DNA of 64,000 bases from a virus. Position numbers and translations under genes: made by a program. Positions 5,908 to 14,316 of the stretch are shown here, in pieces. The stretch's first letter is position 1. Every line of letters begins with the position of its first letter. Under the pieces are notes generated by a model. The model worked only from the letters and a program-made list of their open reading frames with translations, searched no databases and was not told where the DNA came from. The DNA lies in IMG/VR virus record IMGVR_UViG_3300042566_000599, positions 32,346 through 96,345 of that record; one strand, given 5' to 3'.

Positions 5908-7931
5908 ACGTTGTCCTTAATGAGTTTTATTTCGCAAGCATCGGTTGTGCAGTACGCTTCTCCGATTGCATCTGCTGCCATTCCAGCATACACTCCGCTG
6001 AAATCAATTGGAAAAACTTCCATTGTTGCTGCTTCATACGCTTCTTTAGTTGTTTGGGTGTACGGCATTTGGGGATAAACATGGTTGCCACTTGGTAAAA
6101 ACGAGACTGTCTTTAACTGACCGTCATACATGTGCAACACAGTACCGATAGCAGAAGACTCTGTCTCTGGGTCAAAACTAATAGTGACACTTACAGAGTT
6201 GTCTGACCAGTATCTCTGGGCTGTAGCAGCAAGTGCCATTTTTTCATAAACACTTACCTCTTTCTCTGAACGTATAGCATCTGACTTTACAGGGAAGAAT
6301 ACGACAGAAGTTGTATCTGGAGATTCGTTTGCTGGTTCAACTTTGTAATTAGCCATTTTGAAGAGCGGCAACATAGGGTCATTGTTAGCAAAACGAATAG
6401 CACGCATGAAGTACTCGCCGCCAACAGACCAGTGAACTCCAGGAGATTCTCCAGCAAGAATAGAGACTGTTCCACTTGGCTTTACAGTCGTAGTCTTTAT
6501 TGATTCACGAATACCCAACCACTCAGAATAGTTTTTATCGTAGTTTTGAATAATGGAATAACCTTTATCCATCCACTCACGTAAGGTTGGCAAACCTTTG
6601 TTATCTGCAAAGTTTGCGACTCCAGAGATAGATGTTCCAATGCGACGATTGCGCTGCATGATGGCGTTGGTCTCTTCCCAGTGAGTAGGAAGAAGCGTTA
6701 CAGTCTTTGCATAGAGATATGCAAACTTTAGGGTGCGCAGGAAGTCTTCCAAGTTCTCGTGGCGATTTAAGTAGGTTTCAACCAAAGTACAGCACTCATA
6801 CGATTCAAGAGACTGTTCGGCACAGGGGTTGTAGCCAGCAGCACGCCAATCTTTATTGTTTGCAGGGTCAGCAAGCCGACCGTACTTACGAGTAACATCC
6901 ATCCAGATAACTCCAGGCTCACCATTACGAGCAATGCCGTCAATGATTGGGGTCAAGTCTTGGCCAACAGATACCTCAACAGAGTTGTTGGACATCCAGC
7001 CGTGAGTCATACGCTCTGGATACTTGTCGTAGTTCTTTAAATTTAAGAAGTCTTCATCGTCAAGTCGTCCCATTAACAACTCGGCAGAACGACGAACATT
7101 TCCAGACACAACACAAACACCAATCATGTTTCCAATGTCTGCAATGTCTCTACGAGTTAACTTTTGACCTGCACGACCGTTAAACATCGAACGAATCAAG
7201 TCGTGAAGTTTGATTAGTGGGTCTGGTCCTGCTGCGGTTCCACCGAACGTCTTGATTGGTTCGCCTGCTGGACGGACTGCTTCGTAATTAAATACTGGAT
7301 TCTTCGAATCTGGTCGTAAGTAGGAATTGATGAGGGCTGCGGTCGATTCGACCCAGCCTTCTCTGGTGTCTGGGATGTCATACGGTTGGTCTCCTTGTGG
7401 TGCGTAGATAGTGAACTCTTTGTCTGCGCCCTTATCATCAAAGCCAACTCCAACTCCAAGCATTGATGCTTCCATTAAGAATGCGAATGGTTTTGCTGGG
7501 TCTGTCTTTGTCATGGAACCAGTTGATACAAATGCACAGTTCTGTAGGGCTGCTGAATTTCGTTGAACATTCACTAGAGGAGTGCCCATAACCCACAGTC
7601 CGCGTCCTGGCGGTGTCCACTTCAAGTTAAATAGTCGGTCAAAGGCTTCTTTAGCAGAGGCTGCTGCTTTGGCGTCAGACCAAGGGAGTCGTTGACTTTT
7701 GGCGTGGTCCTTTTGAAGAGAGTACATACCGTTGATGACGCGTTCACATACGTCGACCCATGTCTCTTTCTGACCATCTTGCTTTAGGCGAGAATAGGTT
7801 CGAAGGAAAGTGATTTCACCAACCGAGTTTCCACCAGCATCTCGATAGCCAAACGGTGCTTTCTTGTCCTTGTACTGGGCAATAAAGTCGTCAGTTAATT
7901 TAAAAGAAAAGTAATTCATTTCCCCTACCAT
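5904..7931 (-). CDS. nrdJ: Adenosylcobalamin-dependent ribonucleoside-triphosphate reductase (class II)
   Basis: Reduces ribonucleotides to deoxyribonucleotides using a thiyl radical made from coenzyme B12; in phages it raises the dNTP supply. Residues match the Lactobacillus leichmannii enzyme: Cys132 (NCAFVSTG), the thiyl Cys370 and Glu372 in NPCAEQ, Cys381 eleven residues later, and the C-terminal pair Cys661/Cys666 (YCTTDACEIK), five apart as in the model enzyme. At about 675 residues it is slightly shorter than that enzyme (739). The start is uncertain: the ATG at 7919 (MNYFSF) lies just after AGGGG, whereas the ATG at 7931 has no clear ribosome site. It needs B12 from the host; I see no cobalamin riboswitch upstream. 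Confidence 0.93.
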   Translation of the reverse strand: MVGEMNYFSFKLTDDFIAQYKDKKAPFGYRDAGGNSVGEITFLRTYSRLKQDGQKETWVDVCERVINGMYSLQKDHAKSQRLPWSDAKAAASAKEAFDRLFNLKWTPPGRGLWVMGTPLVNVQRNSAALQNCAFVSTGSMTKTDPAKPFAFLMEASMLGVGVGFDDKGADKEFTIYAPQGDQPYDIPDTREGWVESTAALINSYLRPDSKNPVFNYEAVRPAGEPIKTFGGTAAGPDPLIKLHDLIRSMFNGRAGQKLTRRDIADIGNMIGVCVVSGNVRRSAELLMGRLDDEDFLNLKNYDKYPERMTHGWMSNNSVEVSVGQDLTPIIDGIARNGEPGVIWMDVTRKYGRLADPANNKDWRAAGYNPCAEQSLESYECCTLVETYLNRHENLEDFLRTLKFAYLYAKTVTLLPTHWEETNAIMQRNRRIGTSISGVANFADNKGLPTLREWMDKGYSIIQNYDKNYSEWLGIRESIKTTTVKPSGTVSILAGESPGVHWSVGGEYFMRAIRFANNDPMLPLFKMANYKVEPANESPDTTSVVFFPVKSDAIRSEKEVSVYEKMALAATAQRYWSDNSVSVTISFDPETESSAIGTVLHMYDGQLKTVSFLPSGNHVYPQMPYTQTTKEAYEAATMEVFPIDFSGVYAGMAADAIGEAYCTTDACEIKLIKDNV

Positions 7932-8076
7932 TTCATCAGATTATCAAATACCCCATAAGGGGAGACCTATTGTGCTTGTGTAAAACCTATCATGCACTTG
8001 TTAACTTCGTTTAATACTTTTTTCAACCTATGCAGTATGAACCCTGTTTCATACCTTGATAATTGCTGTTATCAGA
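7932..8076 (-). promoter_or_regulatory. Reductase leader region with hairpins
   Basis: A 145-base gap, the largest true gap in this part of the operon. On the minus strand it carries the hairpin GTATGAA-ACAGGG-TTCATAC (8035-8054) near the previous gene's stop, and a small CCCC-TTAT-GGGG stem about 40 bases before the reductase start. A weak TTGAAA box lies between them but no good matching -10. A local promoter or attenuator for the reductase is plausible but unproven. Confidence 0.3.
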
Positions 8077-9582
8077 TTATTGGTCTTCTATTGACCCAGA
8101 AATAATCTTTGTTACTGTATCTTCTTTAAGCGTCTCAGGCAACTCTTTTAATGCTTGAGCACGGTCACCAAAGATGGCGGAAAGCACTCCACCAGCACTC
8201 TGACGCTGGGCTGTAATCTGTATAAACTCTTTATTGGTCTCCATTTCCTTAACCTGATTGACCAGTTTGAATAGGCGGTCAATCTCCTGTGAGACGTTAG
8301 GGTCCGCATATCCGCCATTCATTTCTTCGGCAAAACGCATGAACGCCACACGCTGTCCTTGCATCTCAATTATGGCTGTGAGCAGGGATTTTAATTGTTC
8401 TTTAGTCTTTACCTCTACTGGAAGATTGAAGGCACAAGAATTATTAGGCTTGAAAGCAGGGCAATTAGCAGCGACAAAGCAAGTGTTGCACTGACGAATT
8501 GAACCACTCTGCGTTTGAACGACGGGTACATCTTTTAAAACATCCCTTCCATTCTCATCTGTTTCTACTACAGTCTTTATATTGAAGCCAAATACAGGTA
8601 AATTCTGCATCTCTTCAGGGGCTCTTTGAACCACTTCACTTCGCTCCACTTTCCTCCCTTCTACTCCACTGTTATCAGAAGGTACCCCCATCATTTCCAT
8701 CAAACCTGTCATTAGTGGGGTATCGCTGTTATCAGATACTTCCTCAATTTTGCCACCCTCAATGATGTGTAAATCAGGCTTCTTTTTATCCATTGACTTC
8801 TCCAACTGTAGATACGACCACACGGCAACTCTAGTGGCTTCAAGGGTACTATCTTTGACGAACTCTGAATAGTCTAGACCTGCGCCCTCAACAATTGCCT
8901 TGTATCGAAGCCTGGCTTGGTCTTTCATCTTCTTTGGATATCTAACTAACTTGGTCCCATCCCAGATGATTGTTTCGCCTCTTCTCATGGGCGATAACCA
9001 TGACAATGTGCTTGCTGTAGCAAATGGTATCTGTCTTAGGTTGTCTGGCTTGGCACACCCCAGAGCATGATAGCGAGTTCCAAACTGTCTTTCATAGGCT
9101 CTGGTTATGCCTGATAGGTTGGTGACTGATTCAATCTCTTCATTAGGTATTGCAATGTTTTGGAATTGCTGTGAAAGTTCTTTTAGGTTGAGTAGCCCGT
9201 ACTCTTGATGCCATATTACCCATAGTTTGGGGTCATTACTGAAAAAGGGACGTTGTTGTGCTACCCACTCTTGGCCCAAAATCTGTGAGTCGAATTCTTG
9301 AAAGGCCTCGGCTCTGTCAGCGTTATTGACCAAAAACTCCTGGTAGTCAGCAGCCAAGTCTAGTAACTCTTGTCTGGACAGGCCAGCCTTGTCCGCCTGA
9401 GATGCTCCAGACTCAATATAAACCTTTACATTACTATCAAAATGTTCAGAGATAAGCCAAGACTTTGTTTTAGGCAACCCACGTTTGCGTAAACCCCAAT
9501 AGTTGAGTCCCATCGACTCAACTTTGAGACCTTCAAGAAGGGTACGGTTACTTCCAACCTCTGTTCCTGAGAAGATAAGCAT
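8077..9582 (-). CDS. Large unknown protein, possibly tRNA-guanine-transglycosylase-like, with cysteine cluster
   Basis: A 501-residue protein. Residues 1-265 begin IFSGTEVGSNRTLLEGL and include YHALGCAKPDNLRQIPFATAS followed by TLSWLSPMRRGETIIWDG, resembling the TIM-barrel TGT/DpdA-type proteins seen in phages, where the HxLG and SxxW regions line the base pocket. This match is from memory and weak. Residues 270-330 are a low-complexity linker. After it comes IRQCNTCFVAANCPAFKPNN with a later CAF, four cysteines that could hold zinc, then a helical tail. No queuosine-type precursor genes are seen nearby. Its start shares one base with the stop of the HAD-like gene upstream. Confidence 0.4.
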   Translation of the reverse strand: MLIFSGTEVGSNRTLLEGLKVESMGLNYWGLRKRGLPKTKSWLISEHFDSNVKVYIESGASQADKAGLSRQELLDLAADYQEFLVNNADRAEAFQEFDSQILGQEWVAQQRPFFSNDPKLWVIWHQEYGLLNLKELSQQFQNIAIPNEEIESVTNLSGITRAYERQFGTRYHALGCAKPDNLRQIPFATASTLSWLSPMRRGETIIWDGTKLVRYPKKMKDQARLRYKAIVEGAGLDYSEFVKDSTLEATRVAVWSYLQLEKSMDKKKPDLHIIEGGKIEEVSDNSDTPLMTGLMEMMGVPSDNSGVEGRKVERSEVVQRAPEEMQNLPVFGFNIKTVVETDENGRDVLKDVPVVQTQSGSIRQCNTCFVAANCPAFKPNNSCAFNLPVEVKTKEQLKSLLTAIIEMQGQRVAFMRFAEEMNGGYADPNVSQEIDRLFKLVNQVKEMETNKEFIQITAQRQSAGGVLSAIFGDRAQALKELPETLKEDTVTKIISGSIEDQ

Positions 9583-10067
9583 TAGTCATCCCAGAGTTGT
9601 GCGTCTTTGGGCTGGGATGCATACTTTGACTTAGCAATATTAACTTTTGTAATAGCGTCCTCTATGTCTGACCATTTGCGAACTTTACTTGGAGCATCAG
9701 GCCTGTGTTCGATAGGTAAGTAACTTGGGTTACTCACCAGTAGTGTGGGTATACCTTGCTCCATAACCCAGGCACACATTGATGGGTCAGAGTCAACGTA
9801 CATCTCTACAGGAGCCTTTTGACGACTTAACTTAAATTGACGTTTCTTTAGGTCTTCTCCAGTCAAGTCAACAACGTTGTCCAGTAGGTCATCAAAACCA
9901 ATAATTCCGTGAGAGTTTAACCAGTGTTTTGCATCAGAAGAAGTGCCCTTAGTAATCAAGGCAACACGATGTAAATTATTTAATGCATAGTAAACCAGTA
10001 CACCCGCTCTGTTTGGTTCCCCAGATTCGGCTCTGAGCACTCCATCTAATGAAAATATTATGTTCAT
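9582..10067 (-). CDS. HAD-superfamily-like protein lacking the nucleophile
   Basis: A 161-residue Rossmannoid protein of HAD type. Motif I is expected as DxDGV/L but reads FSLDGVL, so the nucleophilic Asp is Ser6 while the acid Asp8 is kept. Motif II is likely LITKGTSSDAKHWL and motif IV MYVDSDPSMCAW, followed by GIPTLLV. Size fits small phosphatases or polynucleotide kinase 3'-phosphatase domains, but without the first Asp normal phosphoryl transfer should fail; it may be a binding or regulatory protein. Coupled to the 501-residue protein by a one-base stop/start overlap. Confidence 0.6.
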   Translation of the reverse strand: MNIIFSLDGVLRAESGEPNRAGVLVYYALNNLHRVALITKGTSSDAKHWLNSHGIIGFDDLLDNVVDLTGEDLKKRQFKLSRQKAPVEMYVDSDPSMCAWVMEQGIPTLLVSNPSYLPIEHRPDAPSKVRKWSDIEDAITKVNIAKSKYASQPKDAQLWDD

Positions 10068-10071
10068 AAGC

Positions 10072-10509
10072 CTATTCCTTGTACCTTAATAAGTCGTTGT
10101 CTTTTATGTATTCAAAAATTTCTTTGTTAGTTTTGTTTAAGATATAACTAGGTATTGATAAAGAACTCAAAGAAGATACCCAACAATGTATTGACAAAAC
10201 ATAAAAACCTTCAGAACAAGAGTAGATACTAGGGTCTAACCGTGGTCTGTTAAGTAAAGCCTCTGTATTCTTTGGAACAACTACATATATAGGATTAAAC
10301 AAAGGTTCTTCGTCAGTAACAGAAGTTTGTGTTCCGCCAAAAATAGGGGGCAATCCCAAAGCATATCTGGTTGCTAACTCAAGATGAGTCGTGGCAAATG
10401 CTTGTGCTCCAATTTCAGGAATACTGTAACCAGGAGTTATAAGGGTACCTATTTCCATCTGGTGTGGGCTTCCGTGAAACAATTTTAATTCTCCAATATT
10501 TTGCTCCAT
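10072..10509 (-). CDS. Possible mono-ADP-ribosyltransferase (Arr-like fold)
   Basis: The 145-residue protein begins LFHGSPHQMEIGTLITPGYS, then AFATTHLELATRYALG and IYVVVPKN. This order (HG near the start, PGYS turn, T-x-L-x-x-A helix, then the YVVxP strand) is that of rifampin ADP-ribosyltransferase-type small ART domains, where the first His and a Tyr hold NAD. The usual late acidic residue is not obvious. Phage ARTs such as T4 Alt and ModA modify RNA polymerase. An alternative is a catalytically dead ART-fold protein. It sits alone between the HAD-like and nucleotidyltransferase genes with short gaps. Confidence 0.45.
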   Translation of the reverse strand: MEQNIGELKLFHGSPHQMEIGTLITPGYSIPEIGAQAFATTHLELATRYALGLPPIFGGTQTSVTDEEPLFNPIYVVVPKNTEALLNRPRLDPSIYSCSEGFYVLSIHCWVSSLSSLSIPSYILNKTNKEIFEYIKDNDLLRYKE

Positions 10510-10518
10510 TTAGAGTTA

Positions 10519-11457
10519 CTAATCTCCGATTCGATAAGTTGCTGCTCTACGAATAAGGGTTTGAGTATCAGGCAATTCAACTCCATACGTCTCTTCTGCC
10601 TGCTTTCCCTCGTAAGCCTTTAAGTAGTCATGCATCTGACGAAGAGCGGGAACAGTCCCATACTTCTTTCCTGCTTGCCAACGATAATTATAGAAGTCGT
10701 CATAACCCTTACCAAATTCACCAAATGCAAGTTTGCGAGATTGATGGATGTCCTCAAATAACATCGCTCCCTGCTGTAGTGATTGCTGTAACTTGTACTC
10801 GGCATTACGACGTATAGCGTCATTAGGAGCAGACTGCACTTCAATCAATGCCCTTGAATAACGAGTAACAATATCCATAGCCATAGAACGGTCACGTTGT
10901 GTTGCTTTTTCCCATGCAGGATTACTTGGAGCAGTTGTTCGACGTGGAAATACTGTCCACTCATTGTGCTTTAAGTCATATGCTGCATACGGATGTATGG
11001 TGCGAATATCTGTAGCACCAGGATTTACATAAAAAGTTACTTCAAATCCATGCCAATTAGAAGTCTCTGGTTGTAAGTGATTTCTAAAGTCTTCATTAAG
11101 CATTTTACTAATTTCTGTATCAGACAATCCAACATATTCAGGATGGGCTCTACGGAACTGTACATAATCAACGCCAATCAACACATCCATGTCACCTGGG
11201 TCACGATGGGCTGACCATTGGTATGAGACTGCAGAACCTGCAATCCATGTGTGAGCCCAAAGGTCTGAGTGTCGGTACTGCTCATTCAAAAATCCAAATA
11301 GAAGTTGCAGAATTCCGTTCCGCACCCAGCCCTTGAGAACTGTGCCAGTAAATAACTGAGGGTCTAAATCTTCTTCTGGTTGTGAGAAGTACGAAGTAGA
11401 ACCTTGTTGAATCTCAACAGGCTCTGCTCCTTGTTCTATGCTTAACTGGCGTTTCAT
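10519..11457 (-). CDS. Nucleotidyltransferase-fold protein
   Basis: A 312-residue protein with the polymerase-beta-type signature: WIAGSAVSYQW (Gly74-Ser75) followed by GDMDVLIGVD (Asp89, Asp91), the GSx-DxD metal site. A later strand, FEVTFYV, could supply the third carboxylate. The C-terminal 130 residues are helical. Family members transfer nucleotides to RNA, proteins or small molecules (for example tRNA CCA enzymes, MNT toxins, aminoglycoside transferases). Relatives are often annotated simply as nucleotidyltransferase in actinobacteriophages. Target unknown. Confidence 0.65.
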   Translation of the reverse strand: MKRQLSIEQGAEPVEIQQGSTSYFSQPEEDLDPQLFTGTVLKGWVRNGILQLLFGFLNEQYRHSDLWAHTWIAGSAVSYQWSAHRDPGDMDVLIGVDYVQFRRAHPEYVGLSDTEISKMLNEDFRNHLQPETSNWHGFEVTFYVNPGATDIRTIHPYAAYDLKHNEWTVFPRRTTAPSNPAWEKATQRDRSMAMDIVTRYSRALIEVQSAPNDAIRRNAEYKLQQSLQQGAMLFEDIHQSRKLAFGEFGKGYDDFYNYRWQAGKKYGTVPALRQMHDYLKAYEGKQAEETYGVELPDTQTLIRRAATYRIGD

Positions 11458-11476
11458 ACGCCTAGTCTATGTCTCT

Positions 11477-11812
11477 TTAGGCTTTCGAGGTATCTATGCC
11501 ACGTTCAGAGAGTGCAGAACGCAGTTTTTCTTTTGCTTCATCGGCAGGATTTGCTGATAAAGCCATCAAAACAGACTTTGTAATACGGTCTGTTAATAGT
11601 AAAGATTCAATGTCCTCCACTATTTCGCGGCAAGAATGGAACACATCAAAAGTGCTTGCTTTACGTTGTACACGGTCTCCCTCTACAGCCTCTGTACTAA
11701 CCGCGCCGTCTTCATGAACCACTACGGTAAAAGCATATTGAAACCTTGGTTCAGGTCTTCCAAGGTCTTCCCAAGCCTTTTCTTTTTCTACGGGGTCGTT
11801 TATATGCTCCAT
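11477..11812 (-). CDS. Hypothetical protein
   Basis: Unrecognised 111-residue acidic protein. The middle (FQYAFTVVVHEDGAVSTEAV) looks like two beta strands and the C-terminal half is helical. Its start codon overlaps the stop of the gene upstream, so it belongs to the same operon. Confidence 0.5.
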   Translation of the reverse strand: MEHINDPVEKEKAWEDLGRPEPRFQYAFTVVVHEDGAVSTEAVEGDRVQRKASTFDVFHSCREIVEDIESLLLTDRITKSVLMALSANPADEAKEKLRSALSERGIDTSKA

Positions 11813-12360
11813 TAACTCAACCCCATCAATTTTTGTTTACGTTGGGCTACACCAACTGCTACAGGACAAAAATCACACAAGTAAGTTTTTGGACCTACTT
11901 CGTCTTGGTATTTGCCCATACCTTCTGCTTTACGTTCTTTAACAGTATTTGGAACTAACATCTTCTCTTTTATGTGCCAATCAGCGCAGCCATCTTTCGG
12001 TTGGTTATGCGCTTTGTAGCACTGCATTGCACCTTCCATGAAGGTTGAACGAGATTCGTAAAACTTGTCATCAACCTCGTCAAGACCTTTAGAGCCTCCG
12101 CTTTTTAGTTGACGAATAATCTCTTTCTTCTTACTTGCGTCAGCCCAATACTTAATGGGTAAAACAAACAACTTTCCTTTGTGAGGGTCTCCTGATGGAA
12201 ATACGTGGTTTTCACAGGCAATGGCAAGAAGATAATCCTGTTCTACAGGACCTTCATAGGGAGGAAGTTCTTCAAGAGAATCACAGACTAGGCAATGTAA
12301 AAGCCTGAATACAGGACCGCCTACATCCTTCTTTTCTCCAAGTATAGGTATATTACTCAT
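11812..12360 (-). CDS. Hypothetical cysteine-containing protein
   Basis: A 182-residue protein of unknown function. It has LLHCLVCDSLEELPPYEGP near the start, a His/Cys pair in CENH, further cysteines in the middle, and LCDFCPVAVGVAQRK at the end; the CxxC pairs suggest a bound zinc joining the two ends. Similar openings occur in actinobacteriophage proteins without assigned function. It follows a 52-base gap that holds a small AGTTATC/GATAACT hairpin (12381-12400). Confidence 0.5.
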   Translation of the reverse strand: MSNIPILGEKKDVGGPVFRLLHCLVCDSLEELPPYEGPVEQDYLLAIACENHVFPSGDPHKGKLFVLPIKYWADASKKKEIIRQLKSGGSKGLDEVDDKFYESRSTFMEGAMQCYKAHNQPKDGCADWHIKEKMLVPNTVKERKAEGMGKYQDEVGPKTYLCDFCPVAVGVAQRKQKLMGLS

Positions 12361-12412
12361 TGTGCTCCTTGTAGTAGTCCAGTTATCTTAACAGATAACT
12401 ACATAAGTTAGT

Positions 12413-12694
12413 TTAGTAGTCGTTGTCAGTTGGCTTTAGCCAAGCGTGAAGGTGATGTTGTTCGACGATAGCGTGTGCTGGAGCATGCTTCTCGCCTCTG
12501 TATAAGACACCTTCTGGAAGTTTAATCTTTGCGTCATGGTTTCCACGATTGACAGCGGAAATTGCACGCTTTGATGGGCCAAGCATGGAGGCAGGAACTG
12601 GTGGGTAGTGATTCCCTTGTAAATGAGCAAGAAGACCTAAGTCCTTGTTCTTGCCCTTCATTGAAGCAAATTCTTCAGCATGCATGTTTCCCAT
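12413..12694 (-). CDS. Hypothetical small protein
   Basis: A 93-residue His-rich protein (nine or so His, including EQHHLHAW), unrecognised. It is the last of a run of small genes transcribed leftward from 16.8 kb that are probably co-expressed. Confidence 0.45.
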   Translation of the reverse strand: MGNMHAEEFASMKGKNKDLGLLAHLQGNHYPPVPASMLGPSKRAISAVNRGNHDAKIKLPEGVLYRGEKHAPAHAIVEQHHLHAWLKPTDNDY

Positions 12695-12696
12695 GG

Positions 12697-13020
12697 TTAT
12701 CCCTTCGCTCCGTCATGTCCATCAACAAAGTGTTGATTAATAGAACGCTTTATGTTCCCCTGTAACCGTGATGTTGTACGGCTGTATTTAAGGTCTGGAA
12801 CAACCCAACCCTGGTCTCCGTGCCATGCAACTGGAGTGTTGTATGACTTAACTACATATGATGGATTGTGTGAACGCATTGTTTCTGCGACATCTGACGG
12901 CAACATTCCTGTGCCATGTCCAACGTCTTCCATTGCACCACCACGGCTGCTTGGACCTACAAAAGGTTCTTTAGCAGCAACTGCTTCACCAAGATTCTTG
13001 TGTGTAACTCTTTTTGCCAT
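12697..13020 (-). CDS. DUF8033-like protein
   Basis: A 107-residue protein. The segment SYNTPVAWHGDQGWVVPDLK and the following YSRTTSRLQ are typical of the small DUF8033-type domain found in many phages; its role is unknown. The N-terminal 50 residues are Gly/Ser-rich and probably flexible. It lies two bases from the next gene. Confidence 0.55.
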   Translation of the reverse strand: MAKRVTHKNLGEAVAAKEPFVGPSSRGGAMEDVGHGTGMLPSDVAETMRSHNPSYVVKSYNTPVAWHGDQGWVVPDLKYSRTTSRLQGNIKRSINQHFVDGHDGAKG

Positions 13021-13022
13021 AA

Positions 13023-13172
13023 TTAAAATCCTAACTCAACAGCGCAAGACTGACAGACTCGTCCTTGTCCTGCATAATCCATTGCGCCTTTGCCTCCACA
13101 ATTGTCACATTTCCAATTAGGGTTGTCACTAACTTTACGCTTTGGGTCATTGGAACGGTCTGGAACTCCCAT
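13023..13172 (-). CDS. Very small zinc-finger protein
   Basis: A 49-codon gene beginning MGVPDRSNDPKRK. It contains WKCDNCGGKGAMDY and VCQSC, two CxxC knuckles 16 residues apart, a minimal zinc ribbon. It sits tightly between two other small genes and fills what would otherwise be a 150-base gap. Function unknown; DNA or RNA binding is possible because the N-terminus is basic. Confidence 0.65.
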   Translation of the reverse strand: MGVPDRSNDPKRKVSDNPNWKCDNCGGKGAMDYAGQGRVCQSCAVELGF

Positions 13173-13174
13173 GA

Positions 13175-13378
13175 TTACTTACCTGGGTTTACTTTGTTTG
13201 GATACTCAGTAGTAGTAAAGCCATATCCATAGAATGGATGTAGAGACTGACGATTAGCCTCAGTTGCTGAGGTGTTCATTGCATTCTCTTCTGTGTCAGG
13301 GCGAACTTTACGGTACTTGCCGTCGGTTGCTCCTGCATCAAGGGATTTGTTCATCGAACGAGATGAGTTAACTGCCAT
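13175..13378 (-). CDS. Hypothetical small protein
   Basis: A 67-residue basic protein, polar and probably disordered, with an aromatic patch HPFYGYGFTTTEYPN near the end. Unrecognised. It is part of the run of small genes; its ATG abuts the stop of the next upstream gene. Confidence 0.4.
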   Translation of the reverse strand: MAVNSSRSMNKSLDAGATDGKYRKVRPDTEENAMNTSATEANRQSLHPFYGYGFTTTEYPNKVNPGK

Positions 13379-13573
13379 TTATTTGCCTTTCTTTCTTGAT
13401 TTAGGAGCAGACTTAATGCTTCCAGCACGGCCTGCAGCAAGTACAGATGCTCTGGCTTCCCAACTTTCTACAGAACGCTTCTTCTTTGTAGCACCTGGAA
13501 GATTAGTGCCGTACTTTTGAGTTAAAGACTCAATGCTAGGAAGAGCCGCTCCTCTGCGGTCGTTAAACATCAT
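13379..13573 (-). CDS. Hypothetical small basic protein
   Basis: A 64-residue protein rich in Lys and Arg, ending KSRKKGK. It may bind nucleic acid, judged only by charge. It overlaps the upstream zinc-finger gene by four bases. Confidence 0.4.
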   Translation of the reverse strand: MMFNDRRGAALPSIESLTQKYGTNLPGATKKKRSVESWEARASVLAAGRAGSIKSAPKSRKKGK

Positions 13574-13761
13574 TGCATTAATTCCTTTGCTCTCTTCTGC
13601 CGTTTGGCTGTAGTGCAGCCAGTGCAGTGCCCCTGGTTTGTTAGGAATTCTACAGGGTTAATTATCATCCCACAGGTTGGACAGTTGGAAGACCCATTGT
13701 ATCTTGTAAGATTTTCAGCCTGTAGTTCCACAGTTAGCATGCCATCGCCATCGTCAGCCAT
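13570..13761 (-). CDS. Small zinc-ribbon protein
   Basis: A 63-residue protein with SNCPTCGMIINPVEF and HCTGCTTAKRQKRAKE: two CxxC pairs 16 residues apart followed by a basic helix. This is a zinc ribbon with a likely nucleic-acid-binding tail. It overlaps both neighbours by a few bases. Confidence 0.6.
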   Translation of the reverse strand: MADDGDGMLTVELQAENLTRYNGSSNCPTCGMIINPVEFLTNQGHCTGCTTAKRQKRAKELMQ

Positions 13762-13957
13762 TGTTCATCTCCCTACGCATTCTAGACTCAAACAAAACTT
13801 TTGAAAGCAGGTTAGCACCTGAAGTAGTTGCCTTGTACAGGGGATAGTCTCCCTCTAACTGAGAAACTGGAACGGCTGCGGCCCTCATTACTGCTCCGTG
13901 TTGTTCGGCTTGTGACATTCCTTTTTGCGCAAGAAAATCAGAAGAGTTATCAGCCAT
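13754..13957 (-). CDS. Hypothetical small protein
   Basis: A 67-residue, probably helical protein with no motif I recognise. It overlaps the zinc-ribbon gene by eight bases and shares one base with the gene upstream. Confidence 0.4.
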   Translation of the reverse strand: MADNSSDFLAQKGMSQAEQHGAVMRAAAVPVSQLEGDYPLYKATTSGANLLSKVLFESRMRREMNNG

Positions 13958-14316
13958 TACTCACTCCCTAACGTGTTTCTAGATGCTCCAGTGTAGCCTG
14001 CTGGGCTTCCTGAGTACCATGAAGTGCGAGGTTCTACGTAGTTGCGGTCTACTGTTACAACATCATCAATGCCCACAGCACGACGGTCGTATCCATAGCG
14101 GTCTGGAAATAATCGAATCTGTGGAAGTGGTGGACGAACCATCTCTGCAATCTCTGTTCCAGGAATAGTTGCAACCATAAGTGCTTGCTGTGTTAGGCGC
14201 TCCATGTTAGAAGACCATGGACCGTTGTATTGCCAACGTTTTGCTACTTGGTCAGGTTGAACAGGAGCACGCCATGGCTTTGTGTGGTCATACACTCCAT
14301 CATACTTCTGCGTCAT
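13957..14316 (-). CDS. Hypothetical protein
   Basis: A 119-residue protein rich in Arg, Pro and Tyr (YDGVYDHTKPWRAP; LFPDRYGYDRRAVG). The composition suggests an extended or virion-associated protein rather than an enzyme; that is inference. Its start overlaps the stop of the DUF7178-like gene by four bases. Confidence 0.4.
   Translation of the reverse strand: MTQKYDGVYDHTKPWRAPVQPDQVAKRWQYNGPWSSNMERLTQQALMVATIPGTEIAEMVRPPLPQIRLFPDRYGYDRRAVGIDDVVTVDRNYVEPRTSWYSGSPAGYTGASRNTLGSE

Noticed and set aside
7932-8076. Cobalamin riboswitch before the B12-dependent reductase
   Set aside because: The conserved B12 box and core helices are not visible; only two simple hairpins are present and the gap is too short for a full element.
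8060-8745. Repeated TGTTATCAGA words around 8066, 8672 and 8732 as operator sites
   Set aside because: Two of the copies fall on Ser-Asp-Asn-Ser codons of the same low-complexity linker, so coding repeats explain them better than a binding site.
11496-11958. Plus-strand frames opposite the 111- and 182-residue minus-strand genes
   Set aside because: They lack ribosome sites, interrupt an otherwise continuous minus-strand operon and have irregular composition; they are shadows.
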